A DNA stretch of 64,000 bases from Bostrychus sinensis (GCA_020698575.1 CM036239.1:9137263-9201262); one strand, 5' to 3'; shown: positions 50,872 to 63,298, counted from the first letter of the stretch. Numbers and translations: made by a program. Notes: generated by a model from the sequence alone, not told the origin.

Positions 50872-51379
50872 CAGGGTTCATACACTTTTTTACCATGACT
50901 TCTCCAAAACTTTTCCAAAACTTACATTTCCAAGACCCGAAGAATGACTTACACATAATAAACAGTATTCAAAATGTCAAACGTGGTACATTAGAAACAT
51001 ACTTTTGCTGCACTTTAATTTCTTAAATTTGAAAATTAATCACATGAAAAAAAAGAAAAAAGAAAAAGAAAACAGTTTGGGCTCTACCTCCAGAAATATA
51101 TTATTCCACTAATTTTATTGACTTATAGCCTACATATTACTGATTAAAAGATAATTATGCTTGGTAAGTTGGTTCAAAACGAGATAAACTCATTTTTTTA
51201 ATTTTTAGTTGTGGAAAAATAACTAGTACTGGACGAATGTTTCTTGCGCAGTTTAAATTTCCATAACTTCTCCAAAACATTCCATCAAAATATAAAATTA
51301 CAAAACTTTGCCAGGGCCTGGAAATTACATTTTAAAATTCCATGACTTCTCCAGGTTTTCCATGACTGTACAAATCCTG
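50872..51379 (+). mobile_element. non-autonomous hAT element, 508 bp
   Basis: It starts CAGGGTTCATACACTTTTTT and ends CATGACTGTACAAATCCTG, partners in a fish hAT family. The subterminal phrase 'ccatgacttctccaaaac' and its variants recur at both ends (50894-50925, 51267-51290 and 51341-51366). No transposase is present. Flanks (cagttgga and gttggcac) share gttgg but are out of register, so the duplication is uncertain. Confidence 0.7.
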
Positions 51380-52749
51380 GTTGGCACAGAGAAGCTGTAA
51401 CTTTTATGTATCCAAGAAAAGATCCATTGAGAGAGATAATATTTTTTTCAAGGATGTCCTGGCCTACACTATTAGTGGTTTGAGTAACTTCTTTCCAGTC
51501 TTCTCAAAACATCCTTGACTCTGTAATTGTGCCATAACTGTCAGTATAAATAAGTACACTGCTGCCTTGAAAAAGCCTCAAGAAAAAAAAAAAAACTTTC
51601 AAGATACATGTGCAGTTCACACAGAGCCAGTGCTGGATTATAATTCAATTTGAAAAACAGTCATTTACTTACCATTTTCAAAAAGTATATCCTGTGCAAC
51701 CTTGCAAAAAGCAGCAAACTTTTATTTAAACATTTAGAAAAATAAGTAATTGTTTGGATTTTAATGGCATACACAGTCACATGTCATAGTACAGTGCAGT
51801 GCTGCATATTGATTTATATTGTACATGTTCATAGCATTTGTCAGTGTGCATATGCCATATTGTAAGTGACACGTACAAAATTACAAATTAAATACCATGT
51901 AGATGTTGACAAGAAAAAAATGGAGGTCAGCTTAACATTGCTCTTGTAATTGGAAACAAAATGTGATGTCAGTCATATTCTCGCTCCCTGTTTTCTGTCT
52001 AAAAAGCATGTGTTTTGCCAGGGCTGGGGGTTTTCTGAGCGCTGAATTAACACCAGAGGCATTTTGTTCCTGAGCTTACAGTGAGCTCAGTGACAGCGTG
52101 TGACCCTGGCTTCTCTACCACGCACGTCGCCTTCCTCCCCTGCCTTCCTCCCTTCAATCAATCCCAGACCACGCTATGCTCTAGTAATCCTGACTGTCAC
52201 TGAGAAGGCACTCTGTGTGATGCCTGCCTCTCTCGTACAGTATATGTTGATTTATCTTTAAAAGTCTTATTCTGTCCTTTTGGCTTTTCCCTTTTCGAGA
52301 TCGCCGCCACAAATCAACTACTTTCTAGTGTGATTGTGTAGTGTATTTTACACCAGATGCCTGTAGTCAACCAAAGAAACGGCTAGTTCATTTCCATGTT
52401 TATCGTCCTAAACTAACACTGTTCGTAACTGCATTTGAGCCATGTCTTACTCCCGTTTAACTACATGCATGCAAACACACACACACTGTTGATCTGTTTA
52501 ATTTTACTGTTAAAACATGCATGGAAGCCCACAACACCGGCGCTGTTTGAGCTGCATGAGACAGAGCACTTTCTCTGTGTCCAAGCCCGACTGCAGTGCT
52601 CAGAGGCTGGGCAGACTTGACCCCAAACACTGGTAATAAATTGGACCAGCTTTACAAATGCAGAAGTCAATGCAACTCTTTGACTAAGAAACATTTAGGT
52701 TGACCAAGTTGAGTCTGTCAACCATAGTGTCTAGTACTACAATGTAAGG
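51380..52749. other. no gene recognised
   Basis: Unique DNA. About 52020-52250 is GC-richer and ends in a pyrimidine-rich stretch (ctctctcgtacag at about 52228-52240), which could pass for an acceptor. The sequence after it is not a convincing exon. Confidence 0.35.
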
Positions 52750-52894
52750 CAGGGGTCTGCAATCTTCTGGATTCAAGGAGCCAATTACTCTCCAAAATAC
52801 AAAATTTGCATCTGTAAAGAGCAAAACAACAAACGTCTATAACCAAAATAAGGTTAGTCATTAATTACTACAAACTAACAAAGAACTGTGTTAA

Positions 52895-53193
52895 AGGTAC
52901 TGTAAGCAGCATGCACTCGTTTTGGTGTTAAAACAGTACTGTAGTCTAAATTACAATGGTCTCTTTTCTGATTGAATGACCAGCAATGCTGTTTTAGAAC
53001 CAAAACAAAAAAATGTAAACATAAACAACTTGGCCATTATGTAAAACATACCGTATTTTAAATTATGAATAACTCTACTGTATCATTGTTATAGGTAAAA
53101 CTAATATTTGTTTGAAACACGTTTACACCATATCTTGGGACACATGGGTAATTTTGTATGAAATATAAAAAATATATACGGCTCATAGCACCT
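52895..53193 (+). mobile_element. TTAA-flanked MITE, copy 2
   Basis: TTAA stands on both sides (52891-52894 and 53194-53197). Ends are AGGTACTGTAAGCAGC and GGCTCATAGCACCT, imperfect inverted repeats. It shares most of its length with 21491-21759. No open frame. Confidence 0.8.
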
Positions 53194-53271
53194 TTAAATA
53201 GTGCACTGATTATCTCTCTCTGAGAACTAGAGTTGCATCTTGTAACTATTAACTATTAACTATGTAACTAA

Positions 53272-53622
53272 GGCGGCATGGTGGCTTAGTGGTTAGCACT
53301 TTTGCCTCACAGCAAGAAGGTCCTGGGTTTGATTCCCAGACTGTGTGGGGCCGTTCCGTGTCTGGCTGGGTTTCCTCCGGGTACTCCGGTTTCCCCCATC
53401 AACCTCAAAAACATGCATAATAGGCTAAAACCTCCAGCTAGGTACTCCTGACCAGGATCCTGGCTCAAGATCTGGCCCCGGGCGCTGCATCGCAGCAGCA
53501 GCCCACTGCTCCTGACAGGTTGCCCCAGCGGCATTGAGGGATGGATGCATTCTCTGCATGAAAATGCAGAGAATGAATGTCCCTACAGAGATCAATAAAG
53601 TATACCTTACCTTACCTATTTC
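53272..53622 (+). mobile_element. tRNA-headed SINE
   Basis: The head GGCGGCATGGTGGCTTAGTGG contains an A-box with 'tagtggttagcac', and 'ggtcctgggtttgattccc' holds a B-box. 'ggtttcctccgggtactccg' is a body phrase shared, reversed, with 8987-9369. The tail ends 'gatcaataaagtatacct' followed by a repeated TACCT, typical of a fish retroposon 3' end. Confidence 0.75.
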
Positions 53623-54199
53623 TTGGTGCTTGTGTCTGGCTCTTTTAGTCAGTCATCTACTTATTATTTTATTGACTTTACATGAATAGATGTCCCAAAG
53701 AGCTGCAATAGCAGAGCTAAAGAGCCACATGCGGCTCAGACTCCTATCTACCTTCAGCAGAAGCAGCTCCTCCTCCTTCACAAGGCTACAAGGCTGGTCA
53801 TTTCTTGAGTTCGAGGACCATTTTTGTCACATCATTAGGCTCCAAAAACGCTAGCTCCTCTATGCTTTAGATGATCACCAGGCACCCCAGTATTGATCCT
53901 GGCATTGATCCTATTTAACTGGCTCTGTTTCTTTGCAGCAGCATACAGAAAATATCCTCTGGTGTCAGTGTGCAGCTTTGTGTCAGCATGATGAGTGGTG
54001 ACAGGGTTCGGACTTGTGCCTTTTGTTGTGTGCTCTGGCATATTGTGCGTCACACTGTTTACCACAGTAAGTTGGGAGCTGTTTGTGGCCCAGAGGCTGC
54101 AGCCGATCTGTGAGTGTTATCGGAGGTTCAGGGTTGAGCCACCACCATTGGAGTATCACTCTACCCGGGCAAGCTAAGGTTGTCTGCTTAATGCAAAAT

Positions 54200-54275
54200 A
54201 TTCTTCCACCAAGGAGGTTTTTGGAACAGTTGGTTTGTTGGATTGTTAACAAGATAACTCAAACATTTTCAGATC
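54200..54275 (+). repeat. dispersed repeat fragment
   Basis: 'ccaccaaggaggtttttgga', 'ttggtttgttgg' and 'aacaagataactcaaa' resemble a short dispersed fish repeat. Ends are not defined. Confidence 0.35.
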
Positions 54276-54367
54276 TTGAACACTGTCTGAATCCTGTAAT
54301 TTTTGATAGCAGATCTCAATGTTTCTAACACCACGGATGGCAAAATCCTTTCTGCTTTTCTCTACAG

Positions 54368-54540
54368 GGGTTGCCACAGTAAATGATCCAGCCCTTTTGT
54401 GTGCAGTGATTTAAATATTGATTTGGTATATGTTTTTATGAAGGATACCCCTCCCGATGAAACCCTCTCTGTTCATTTATGCACGGGCCCAGCACAAAAA
54501 GTACACTGGCTTTTGATCCCTTGTGGCTTGATTAGGGTCA
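54368..54540 (+). repeat. dispersed fish repeat, decayed
   Basis: 'aggggttgccacagtaaatga', 'tatgaaggatacccctcccg', 'catttatgcacgggcc' and 'gtacactggctttt' match, in order, a frequent fish repeat. It has no coding content. Confidence 0.5.
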
Positions 54541-55715
54541 GAAAAGGAACCAATTAATATTTTTGTGGATTCTTTACCATTATTAGATGGCATTGTGGCT
54601 CAGTGGATGAAACATGTACCCATAACTAGAGGTCGTGGTGGTGTTTTGTGCTCTCTCTCAGTGCTCCTTGTTACAATTTGCTGTTGGAATCTAAACTAGA
54701 TATTTTTTTTTTTGTGGTAATTTCAGTTTACGTCCAGAGAATGTCTTGAGAGGATAATGAACAGGAAGACCATCATTCATAGAAGCGTGACTGGCACTAA
54801 TTAAATCTCACTTGAATATCATCCTGTTTAGTCAAGAATGTGCAGAAGGCGAGTGAGGGAAGGACACGCAGATGTGACTGGGGACAGGTCTGGCTCAAAG
54901 AAGAGAGGTGGGAAAACAAAGTTTGCTCTCAAAGGGGTGCTAATAAGATAAGCTTTTTACAGCATGGGCTTGCAGATGGCTGTCCTCTCCCGGTGCGGCC
55001 AAGACACTCCAGTTTCCATCTTTCTGGATGAGTTTCTCTCCTCCACCTGCTCTCTACTACACCAAAAGAGGAGTCCTGCTTTCACCTGCTCCTCATGGAT
55101 AATGAGAAAGTCCCTTCAAACTTTCATGTCAATTGATTTCAGACACTTCTCTTATCCTCATGTCATTCAAGTAGCTTGTGCTTCCATACACACTGGTGCA
55201 TTCACCAGAACTGGCCAAACCGTACTGCACTGAAAAACATGGGGAAAATCATTTTGGGCATAAATCAGTGCCCTATCTTGAATTTGTCTAAACCTGTTGA
55301 CAGTATTTCCTTAACAAAAGCTGTTACATTCACATTTATATAAGTTAAAAAGTTCAAATAATACACTTTCCATTGACATACAATATAATAAAAAACAATG
55401 CTGAAAATATAAAAATAGTAACTGCAAAAAAAAAAAAAAAAAAAATAAGTGGCTCAATCCAGGGATCATTTTGTTCAGGGGTAAATGCTCTAATTATTGA
55501 TTATATGTCACCATGCTAAAGTATCCACTAAAATGAATTATTTATTCCTGGCAGAAATTAATATCATGCATCAGTGCAGAACCTTGGATAAAGATGGTGG
55601 CTCCTCACCAAAAACTAATGAATTATTCCTGATTACTAGCTATTCATGAGAATCAGAATTAACTTTTATGTCAAGCAATTTAAATCATTTTTGTTATATT
55701 TAATAAAATGTTATA
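54541..55715. other. no gene recognised; SINE head scrap
   Basis: About 54590-54650 ('atggcattgtggctcagtgg', then 'acccataactagaggtcg') resembles a decayed tRNA-type SINE head. A good acceptor-like run lies at about 54703-54726 (ttttttttttgtggtaatttcag) but I could not define an exon after it. An A20 run lies at about 55426-55445. Confidence 0.35.
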
Positions 55716-56300
55716 TACAGTGGCCTCCACTAATATTGGCACCCTTGATAAATATGAACAAAAAATGCTTTGGAAACATTGTCTTTATTGTTTAACTTTT
55801 TGATCTTTTGCTCAAAACATTTACAAACCATTGACAAAAAACACAACCTTGGAAACACCAGACAGTTTCTAAAAACATATATATAAATATATATACAGTA
55901 TTTGTTACATATACATTGTTATAACTACTATAGGCACACACATCTGCTGAGACCATTCCTCCTTCCAAAATCTCTCCAGGTCCAATGGGATTCCAGTCAA
56001 GGGACTGGGCCAGGGCAAGACCTTGGTTTTGTGCTCACTAAACCATTTTTGTGAGGATATGGATGCATCTTTTGGACCACTGGAAGCATTGTCCTAACAG
56101 TGCGTTGGATTGATAACACATCAACTTCACTTAAAATTCTTACTTATTACCCTGAGCTTGGAAAATTAAATGTTCAAGGTTTTTGCTATTTTCTAGCCAC
56201 TTTCCATTTTGTGAAGCACAACAACCTTTTGCCACTTGTCACAACTGTGTTCTTCGATCGCATGCTTTGTGCTGAATAATGACTGAAGGAGTTCAGCCAT
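55716..56300 (-). mobile_element. Tc1-like transposon relic, left part
   Basis: It opens TACAGTGGCCTCCACTAATA, the terminus of a fish Tc1-like family whose ends read 'tacagtggcctcc'. 'ggcacccttgataaatatga' and 'ttgtctttattgtttaac' follow. Further in, 'caagaccttggttttgtg' and 'actaaaccatttttgtga' come from the minus-strand transposase. It is heavily decayed and the right terminus is missing. Confidence 0.6.
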
Positions 56301-57562
56301 TGTGCAACCTCACATTTATTATACTTCTTTCAAACAAAAAGACATGGTTGGAATATTTTCAGTTCCTAGTCCCCCAGCTTAACTAAAAAAATATCTCTTG
56401 GAATATACTTATATATAAGCATGTTTCTCCTGTGAATTATTATATTATGTACATTTTGTCCATCTGACTGTGGCTGCCAGCACTCAACAAACTGTCTGTG
56501 AATGCACTCAATATCAAAGACCCAATTTATCACATCTTTATTTAAATGGAGCTGATTTTTCACACTAATTCCAAATGTTCTGGGATGTGTAAGGGAACGG
56601 CTTAGCACCACGCACCAACCTTAGTTTCCATGACGACTGTGATCCCTGTATGATAATCGGATTCCCACTATAGCTGTGAAAACACTCATGCCTGCCCAAT
56701 CCAAGAAAAAAAAAACTAACATAACCGGAGTGAGGAATTAGCATGCGTGACGATAAAAAACAGAGTGAAGAAATGTGTCATGGCAGCCTTGAGGTTCGCT
56801 TTTTGGTGAGTCTATTCATAACAGCATTTGAAAGCTACAGTAGTATGGGGAGGGAAAGTCATTTACTTACACGAGGGGCTTTAACACACCATTTTGTCTT
56901 TGCGCACCTTGGTATTAATAAAAAGAAACAGCATTAGGATAAAAGCTGTGTTATTGACTGACTTCTTTCATGTTACACACTTGGGGGATGAACACGGTGG
57001 TGCCTCATGTAGCTCGTGGTTTTGTTTGCTTTTTGAGCCCTTCCTGTTTGCTGTCTGGTAGTTAACTGATAATGGTTTGTTTGTGCAGTAAATGTCACAA
57101 GGAACATCTCTCATGTAGCTGTTAGCAACCAGCCATCAATGTTAAAAGTAGAAATGTATTGTGTAAATGTAGTGTATAGTAATTTAATCAGAATCTCCAC
57201 TGGATAAAAAGGATAAAGAAAAAGATTCACTGAACATATTTTTCCGCTGGCATAGTCTTCCACATTTATCTGAGTGTGACAATAATAAAACCCTTCTTCT
57301 TTGCAAAATTGCCTTATAACTACAGGAAAGGATCAAGTCAGGTGTGGTAAAAAAGCTTCTGAGAAAATAAAGATATCTTAAATGTGTGTACTGAAATAAT
57401 AAAATGCATGGTTGGGCTTTAGGGCTTTTGTTTGAGCTTCCACATATGCAACGGAAAACTGAAGCAGCTCTATTTCGGTCAAATAAAATGCTACTGTGTG
57501 CTTTCTGTCAAATATTGTAAAAATCTGCCCCTAGCCCTGGGTTAACTGTGCATACCAGCAGC
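56301..57562. other. no gene recognised
   Basis: Unique DNA with no repeat ends or exon-like segments that I can support. Confidence 0.4.
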
Positions 57563-57985
57563 CAGGCATAACATTAGGCCCACTGACGAGTGAAGTTAAT
57601 ATCAAAGATTATCTCTTCATCATGTCACCTGTTTGTGGGTGGGATCACTCAGGCAGCAACATTTTGTCTTCAAAGTTGATGTGTTAGGAGCAGAAAAAGC
57701 AAGCTTAAGGATTTGAGCAAGTTTGAGAAGGGATAAATTGTGACGGCTGCATGAGCATCTCCCAAACCGCAGCTGTCGTGGGTTGTTCCTGCTCTGCTGT
57801 GATGAACCAGTGACAGGTGGTGCACATCAGAAGCGAAGGCAGGCCCATTGTGTGGTACAATCCAGCAAATGCGCTACTGTTGCTCAAATTTCTGAAGGTA
57901 ATGCTGGTCCTAATGGAGATATATGAGAATTTACAGAATTTGTTGCTGGCGGGGCTTCATATTAAGCGTTCTGATTTGTAAATGT
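57563..57985 (+). pseudogene. Tc1-like transposase relic, 5' part
   Basis: The left terminus (CAGGCATAACATTAGGCCCA) is followed by the start of a Tc1-like transposase gene in plus orientation. Phrases such as 'cttaaggatttgagcaagtt', 'accgcagctgtcgtgggttg' and 'gctactgttgctcaaattt' encode the N-terminal helix-turn-helix region. In-frame stops and deletions break it, for instance a stop within 'gagaagggataaattg'. The DDE catalytic half and right end are missing. It is the same family as 41044-42556 in opposite orientation. Confidence 0.7.
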
Positions 57986-58287
57986 GCACATATGCCACTT
58001 AAGAGGACAAAAGGTGGTCCAGGCACATAATGGTTTCCTGTGAGGAAATGAAGGTCTGCCCATGTAATTACAGCTAAGAATTGGATTTTTCCCATATATA
58101 TCCATAAAGGCTGAAGCCCTCTGCTTTAAATTACTGGTACTTGCTTGTTAAATAATTTATGTTTGCAGCTGGTGCTTCTAAAAGGTGCTTGGTCAATATG
58201 CTCTTCTGTTCACAATCAATCACAAGCAGTTTAAAGAGAACCCACATGTTTTTTATAGCTAATAAGCTGTACAAACGGGGCTTTAGT

Positions 58288-58651
58288 TTGGGTGACCAGA
58301 CCATCCCTATTTAACCAGGATAGTCCCAGTTTTAGGCTCCTTGTCCCAAAACATATATGTAAAAACACTCATATTTCCCAGTTTTCAATAAATATTGTCC
58401 CAGTTGTCCCCATTTTAAACAACAGAAAAGCATAGGAAACATAAAACACATTTGTCTAAAGAAAATCATCATTTTTATTTATAAATTGCCATTGAAATTA
58501 AGAACTTAAGCCCTAGTTTCATGACATGACAGAAAATTGCATGGATTTTGGAAGCTTTTTTGTCACTTGGTGAGTTCAAATGCCCCGTGATTTGTGAAAA
58601 AAAAAAAAAAAAAGTGTCCCAGTTTTTGTGTCTAAAAATCTACTCACCCTA
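58288..58651 (+). mobile_element. hAT-like non-autonomous element, 364 bp
   Basis: It starts TTGGGTGACCAGACC and ends ATCTACTCACCCTA, partial inverted repeats. Flanking 8-mers gctttagt (58280-58287) and gctgtagt (58652-58659) match at seven of eight positions. The interior repeats 'tcccagtttt' several times. A16-17 at about 58599-58614. No open frame. Confidence 0.6.
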
Positions 58652-58890
58652 GCTGTAGTGGTACATCTCACTGGTTATGACTTATCTTTGACCGTTTAGT
58701 AAAAAAAACATTTATATTATTATTCTGTGGTGAAAAACAATGTAAATCCGTCTGCCCTCCTAAGGTCGAACGGTGGCTCAATAGTTCCAGATGGACAAGT
58801 GTGACGTAGTATTTTACGGCGTTACCACAGCTGTGCCAAGTGTCGCCTCTCACGCCCTTGCCGCCTCTCTCCTCTGCGCACCTAGTCTTG

Positions 58891-59327
58891 TGGTTGCCAG
58901 ATGTACGTAGATTTTCCTAAAAAAACACGACGCAGCCCCGTACCGCTTGCCGTTCTGTCTCCTCCGCCCCTGCCATCCCCTCATTCAACGGCAGCAGAGT
59001 CTGAAATGCGCCGGACTCACTCTGCGTCCTCGCTTGTTAGGCTCCGTGGGAGGGAACAGTACAAAAACTTACTGCCGCCTACAAAATATAAGTGTTAAGA
59101 CATTTGTGTGACAAAAACGACTGATGTTTGACAGAACACTACAGAATGAAGGAAGTCACAAACACATCCACATGACTTCTTTTTAGTTATTATTTGGTTA
59201 TTAGGTTTTAGTACGTAGGTTTTAGTAAGTTTTTAGGTATAAAATTGTCTTCTTTTTCTTCCCAATGGAGTCAGTTTTGAGGTGTAATTGGGACTAGATT
59301 TTTTTCTGGGACTTGGCAAACCCTGCT
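58891..59327 (+). mobile_element. possible hAT-like element, GC-rich left part
   Basis: 'gtggttgccagatgtacgta' at the left and 'tgggacttggcaaaccctg' at the right look like inverted terminal repeats. The left 200 bp are CpG-rich (58915-59060). The duplication is not clear, so this is tentative. Confidence 0.35.
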
Positions 59328-60658
59328 GTGGAGGATGTCCATGATGGTGCTCTGACATTTGGCAAACCCAGAACAAAGATCCACTCTACCTTCAGTTCTC
59401 CCCCTCTGTTTCTTCTCACTTTTCCAGGCTTTTTATGGGCAGAGGAAAAGCCTGAAACAGGGCTGAATTGCTATTTAAGTGGTCCAGATCTATAGTGAAC
59501 TGCGGCATATGAAAAATCCAGCATGCATTACTGTCCAATCAAAAACACTCACTTTGATGTGTATAGAAAATTCCAATAGCATGACTGATAGACCATTTAA
59601 ATGTTTGTCAGTCATCTAGAATTGACTTGCTTTTATGAGGTCCTAGTAGGAGTTAATGACAGGCACATATAGCAGGGTAATGTATGTTGTTTTTTTTTTA
59701 GATTAGACAAATGACTGAACTGTGCCCTGCCTTATAATGCTTCTGTTTCCTGGCTAGGCTTTTGAAAACGGACAAAGTGGTATTGTTATTTCCCCCTCTA
59801 ACACCGTCTAATTCCTTGAAATGTCACAGGAACACATTCAGTTTGTTCTTGACAAAAGCATCTGTGTCAGCCTAGTAATGTGGGTCTCTCTCTCTTTCTC
59901 GGGGGTATTCCCTTTCAAAAATCGATTCTGTAGCTGATCCCTGGCATTTTTCCCCACACTAAAGTTCAGTTTAGTGCTAAAGATGTGCAATATGCTTTTA
60001 TTTAGTTTTTTTGATTGAACAGCACGAGTCTTAGAGAAACAGAGCCAGACAAATAGATATTTCTGAACAATTTCACATCCTCCCAAACAGGCTTTCTGCT
60101 GCATATTCACAATTGGTTTCTGTATCCTTCCGTGCAACTCAGTGATTTTAACAGAATAAGTCTCTTCCAAAAGCACACGGATATTTCTCTGCAGTTTCTG
60201 GTGGCATAAATAACAGCTTGTCGAGTCAAGGGTTATCGGCTGCAGATGGCTGAAGACAATAAACATGATCAAACATGGGGGTGGGGATTTTAGGACCGTA
60301 TTTTTAAGCCAAGTCATGTAACAAAACAGCGACTGACTTCCACAACATAAATTTACTCTATGCATCAGTTTGACTTTTTATATTAGAAAACCAAGCGATA
60401 TGCAATAACAATGTAGTTGGCAAAACCTGGGTCCAAATCAAAACAAAAAAAGACTATACAGGGAATAAATTAAGGAATCAAGACTAAATTGATTGTTATA
60501 TATAATTTATTTTTTATATTTATATTTAGTCTCAACACTGTTTTATTAAATGATTATTTTGTACAGTGTAAATCTTTGTCAGATGTACAACCAGGAACAG
60601 TTGGTATCAATGGACTAGATGAACTGAGCTCTGTTATTTTTGACAACCAAACATACTT
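59328..60658. other. no gene recognised; longest non-repeat frame of the window
   Basis: A 175-codon ATG frame runs on the minus strand from 60365 to 59838. It has no motif I recognise, is Cys- and Lys-rich, and has no clear splice or promoter context. By my rough estimate a frame of this size is expected about once in two such windows by chance, so I do not call it a gene. Confidence 0.4.
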
Positions 60659-61292
60659 AGTGCCGGATTTGTCAAAGGTTTGCATGTAAGCTAAAAAAAA
60701 AATTGCTAAAAGTGGACCAAGTTGTAGCGCACCTGCGGTTATCATCTCACTCAGGTGCAAAACACATGCAATGCATATTTTGCTCCAGTGACTCACTGAA
60801 TATGTAAAAAGGGGTGTTTTCACTAGAATGCACAAAATTCAGGACAGAGAAAATGTTAATTAAATTGTTTAGAGGTTGCTATTTGATTTATCACAACTAC
60901 TGGAGCTTAAACTGTGTGTAAATTTAGCACGATAGACACTAAGTTAATTGAAGAACTTGATATGGATATTGCATTTGCTGATATTGTGATGATAATAATA
61001 ATTGCGCAGCCCTATTTTATCTAGATATGATTAAATTCCCTAATTCATAACAACACAGGCACAGCTTCGACGAACTGTGTGCAATTCAACTAGTATAATG
61101 AGAAGTGTGGTCTGCCTCTCTTTATTAATGGCTTCTATAAATCACCCATTTATCTAAGCACTGCTCATCCTACTACTAATGCACAGTCTCAGCTGTTTTT
61201 CTACTTTTGCCTGAACCTCCTTCAAGCCATCGGTTTCAGTAATCTTGATTAATTTTGTTTACCTCAGTGCAGTCATTTTAGTAAATGGCCCC
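60659..61292 (+). mobile_element. AGGGCCA-family element, second long copy
   Basis: It opens AGTGCCGGATTTGTCAAAGG and ends TTTTAGTAAATGGCCCC. The order of internal phrases (taaaagtggacc, atcatctcactcaggtgc, gaatatgtaaaa, ggggtgtttt) follows 3887-4130. The right part differs and contains a hAT-like end near 61000-61015 (gcgcagccctat), so it may itself be interrupted. Confidence 0.55.
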
Positions 61293-62159
61293 AATAATTT
61301 GTGCAGACAACGTCTTGGAATCATGAGGTTGACCTCGATCTTGGCTCTTCCCTCCACAGAGCTGACACTATTTTCAACAACTTTCAGCAGTGAAATGCTT
61401 TATTTAAAATAAATTCTTTACTTCTTGTGAGATTATTTAAATGATTTCAGGTTTACTCCATGACAACTGCGGTTGTCACTTTGAATGCAAAACCTACCGT
61501 GACAGCAATGCCATAACGATTATGCATCAGCATAGATAAGCCGCCATGACACTTGCACAAAGATGTGTGGAACAAAAGGAAATCACTGTAAATAACTCTG
61601 CATGCACTCAAACGTTACAACTCCATTTGCCTAATGATCGAGGATAAGAGGCAAGCTCTCCAACTACAATGCTGCCTGATTGCATACCATTCAGCCCAAC
61701 CAGAGGCGCCTTTGTCCCCTCGGCTCATTTTATATCAGTGCAAACTCTTTATTCTTAGATAATGCCTCAAAGAGAGCATTTGGTCTTAAATAATCCTTTT
61801 GCTAAGCCTCTCATTCACTTATCCACTCGCTCATCTTAGGTGGGAAAGTGGGGGAAACCACTTTGGTGTCCAGTCCACTATGGTGCTGTTTGTTCAATGA
61901 GAAAGAGATCTATATCTTTCTAACATTACAGGTAAAGATCACAAAAATGCAGATAAAAAATTACATATAAATGGATGTCTAACACAAGATCCATTACAAA
62001 CTGCCTCTGTTTTTAACAAGTATTGTATAGTATCTGTTAACATAGTCTAGAGCCCAACTTTAGACTCATTAAATGTTATGTCATTAAGTAAAGTTCAACT
62101 CTCTAAAGGGAGTTCCTCAGTCAAAAGTGTATAAAATAATAAGCTGGCTTAAAAACTGC
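61293..62159. other. no gene recognised
   Basis: Unique DNA without exon-like or repeat features I can support. Confidence 0.4.
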
Positions 62160-63298
62160 AAATCAAAGATGCTGTTGGTTTGGACTCAATATTGTTGAAA
62201 AATTATAAAGAGACACTTGGTGATACTATTAATAAAATTATGAATACATCTTTTACACAAGCTTTGTACCTAAGGGTTTGGATCCCAGCTGTGGTCACAC
62301 CAGTTTTCAAGTCAGGAAATGCAAATCCAGGCAGGTCAACACTGTAAATAAGAATTTGTTCTTAATGTTCTACCCGGTAAAATAAAGGTTAAATGAAAAA
62401 TGAAGCTGTAAACTATCAGCATTGTCTCTGTGGTATCCAAGATTGCTCTCCATATAAACTACACCCTATACAGTTAAAGTAAATCTGTCAAATTTTCAGA
62501 TATATAAGAAATAGTCTAACCACAGAAGCTGTAAAATTATTTTTTAATGCAATGATAATGCCCCATCTCACCTTAAACATATTATACATGTTGTCTTACC
62601 AGCTGGTCACAGGGCTGTATCCGTTTCCAAGCAGGCTTTAAATGTAGATTAAAAAAAAAAACCTTTTTGCTATCACCACTGCATTATATTGGACAAACAT
62701 ACCCTTTTTTAAAAATGTTTCAGAGTCTTGCTCCACTGCCACTTTCCAATTTTTTCAACCTATCAGACTCACTAGATCTGTTACTGCAAATAACCCAATA
62801 GTCCCCTTAAGAAGAAATGCATTCTGTCAGTCAGCTTTCTCAGTGTGAGCTGCCCAGATTTGTAACACCATAACCTTCTCATGTACGCAAAGCTGATACA
62901 CATACACTGATATACATAGGTACAAGAGAATCAATCCTGCATTCATGATCAATAACCAACTGTCTATTTTTGTTATCTTCTGTTTTTGTGTTGCCTGCCA
63001 ATGCGCTTATGTCTTTGTCTTATCTATGTTATGTCTCTGTTGCTTAGATGTTACATGTACAGTGTAAATCTCTCTCCTTACACTGAATGCTGCTTGGCTC
63101 TATGTTAAATGTTGATGTGTGTGAGTGTTTATGTCCCCTAGTTCGGTTAGTTTTTTTTTTTTTTTTTATGTTGTGTTTTACACCATGACCAGGGACTACA
63201 GTTGAAAACTAGCTCTTAGGCTAAAGCTGGCACATTTATAGCAATGTTTATTAATGTGTACTGACCATGATCAAATAAATAAAACAAAAACAAAAAAG
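62160..63298 (+). pseudogene. decayed LINE, plus strand, with 3' tail
   Basis: Near 62165-62335 the frame reads DAVGLDSI and, later, VVTPVFKSGN, the first two blocks of a fish LINE reverse transcriptase. 'gtaaactatcagcattgtct' (about 62408) continues it as NYQ-like. At 62338-62400 it is broken by a foreign retroposon tail. The later part lacks a readable transcriptase. The end, 'accagggactacagttgaaa', 'ctagctcttaggct' and then AAATAAATAAAAC, is the 3' tail of the same LINE family as the minus-strand relic at 38790-39628. Stops and deletions make it dead. Confidence 0.65.
62338..62400 (+). mobile_element. nested retroposon 3' tail
   Basis: 'aaataagaatttgttcttaa' followed by 'taaaataaaggttaaa' is the well-known 3' end of a fish SINE/LINE pair. 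The short length fits a strongly 5'-truncated insertion within the LINE. Confidence 0.55.

Larger units (their letters stand above)
52750..53745 (+). mobile_element. hAT relic carrying a MITE and a SINE
   Basis: It opens CAGGGGTCTGCAATCTTC, the terminus of a common fish hAT. Near the other end are 'gagctaaagagccacatgcg' and 'gctcagactcc', the subterminal part of the same family. Internal stretches match 21790-22074. A TTAA-flanked MITE occupies 52895-53193 and a SINE occupies about 53272-53622. Without these inserts the hAT is about 350 bp. Confidence 0.65.

Noticed and set aside
53272..53345. tRNA gene (also at 36229 and 16188)
   Set aside because: A- and B-box-like motifs are present, but no cloverleaf stems form and each is followed by a SINE body and tail.
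59838..60365. 175-codon minus-strand gene
   Set aside because: No recognised domain, no splice or promoter context, and a length that chance can produce in a 64-kb AT-rich window.
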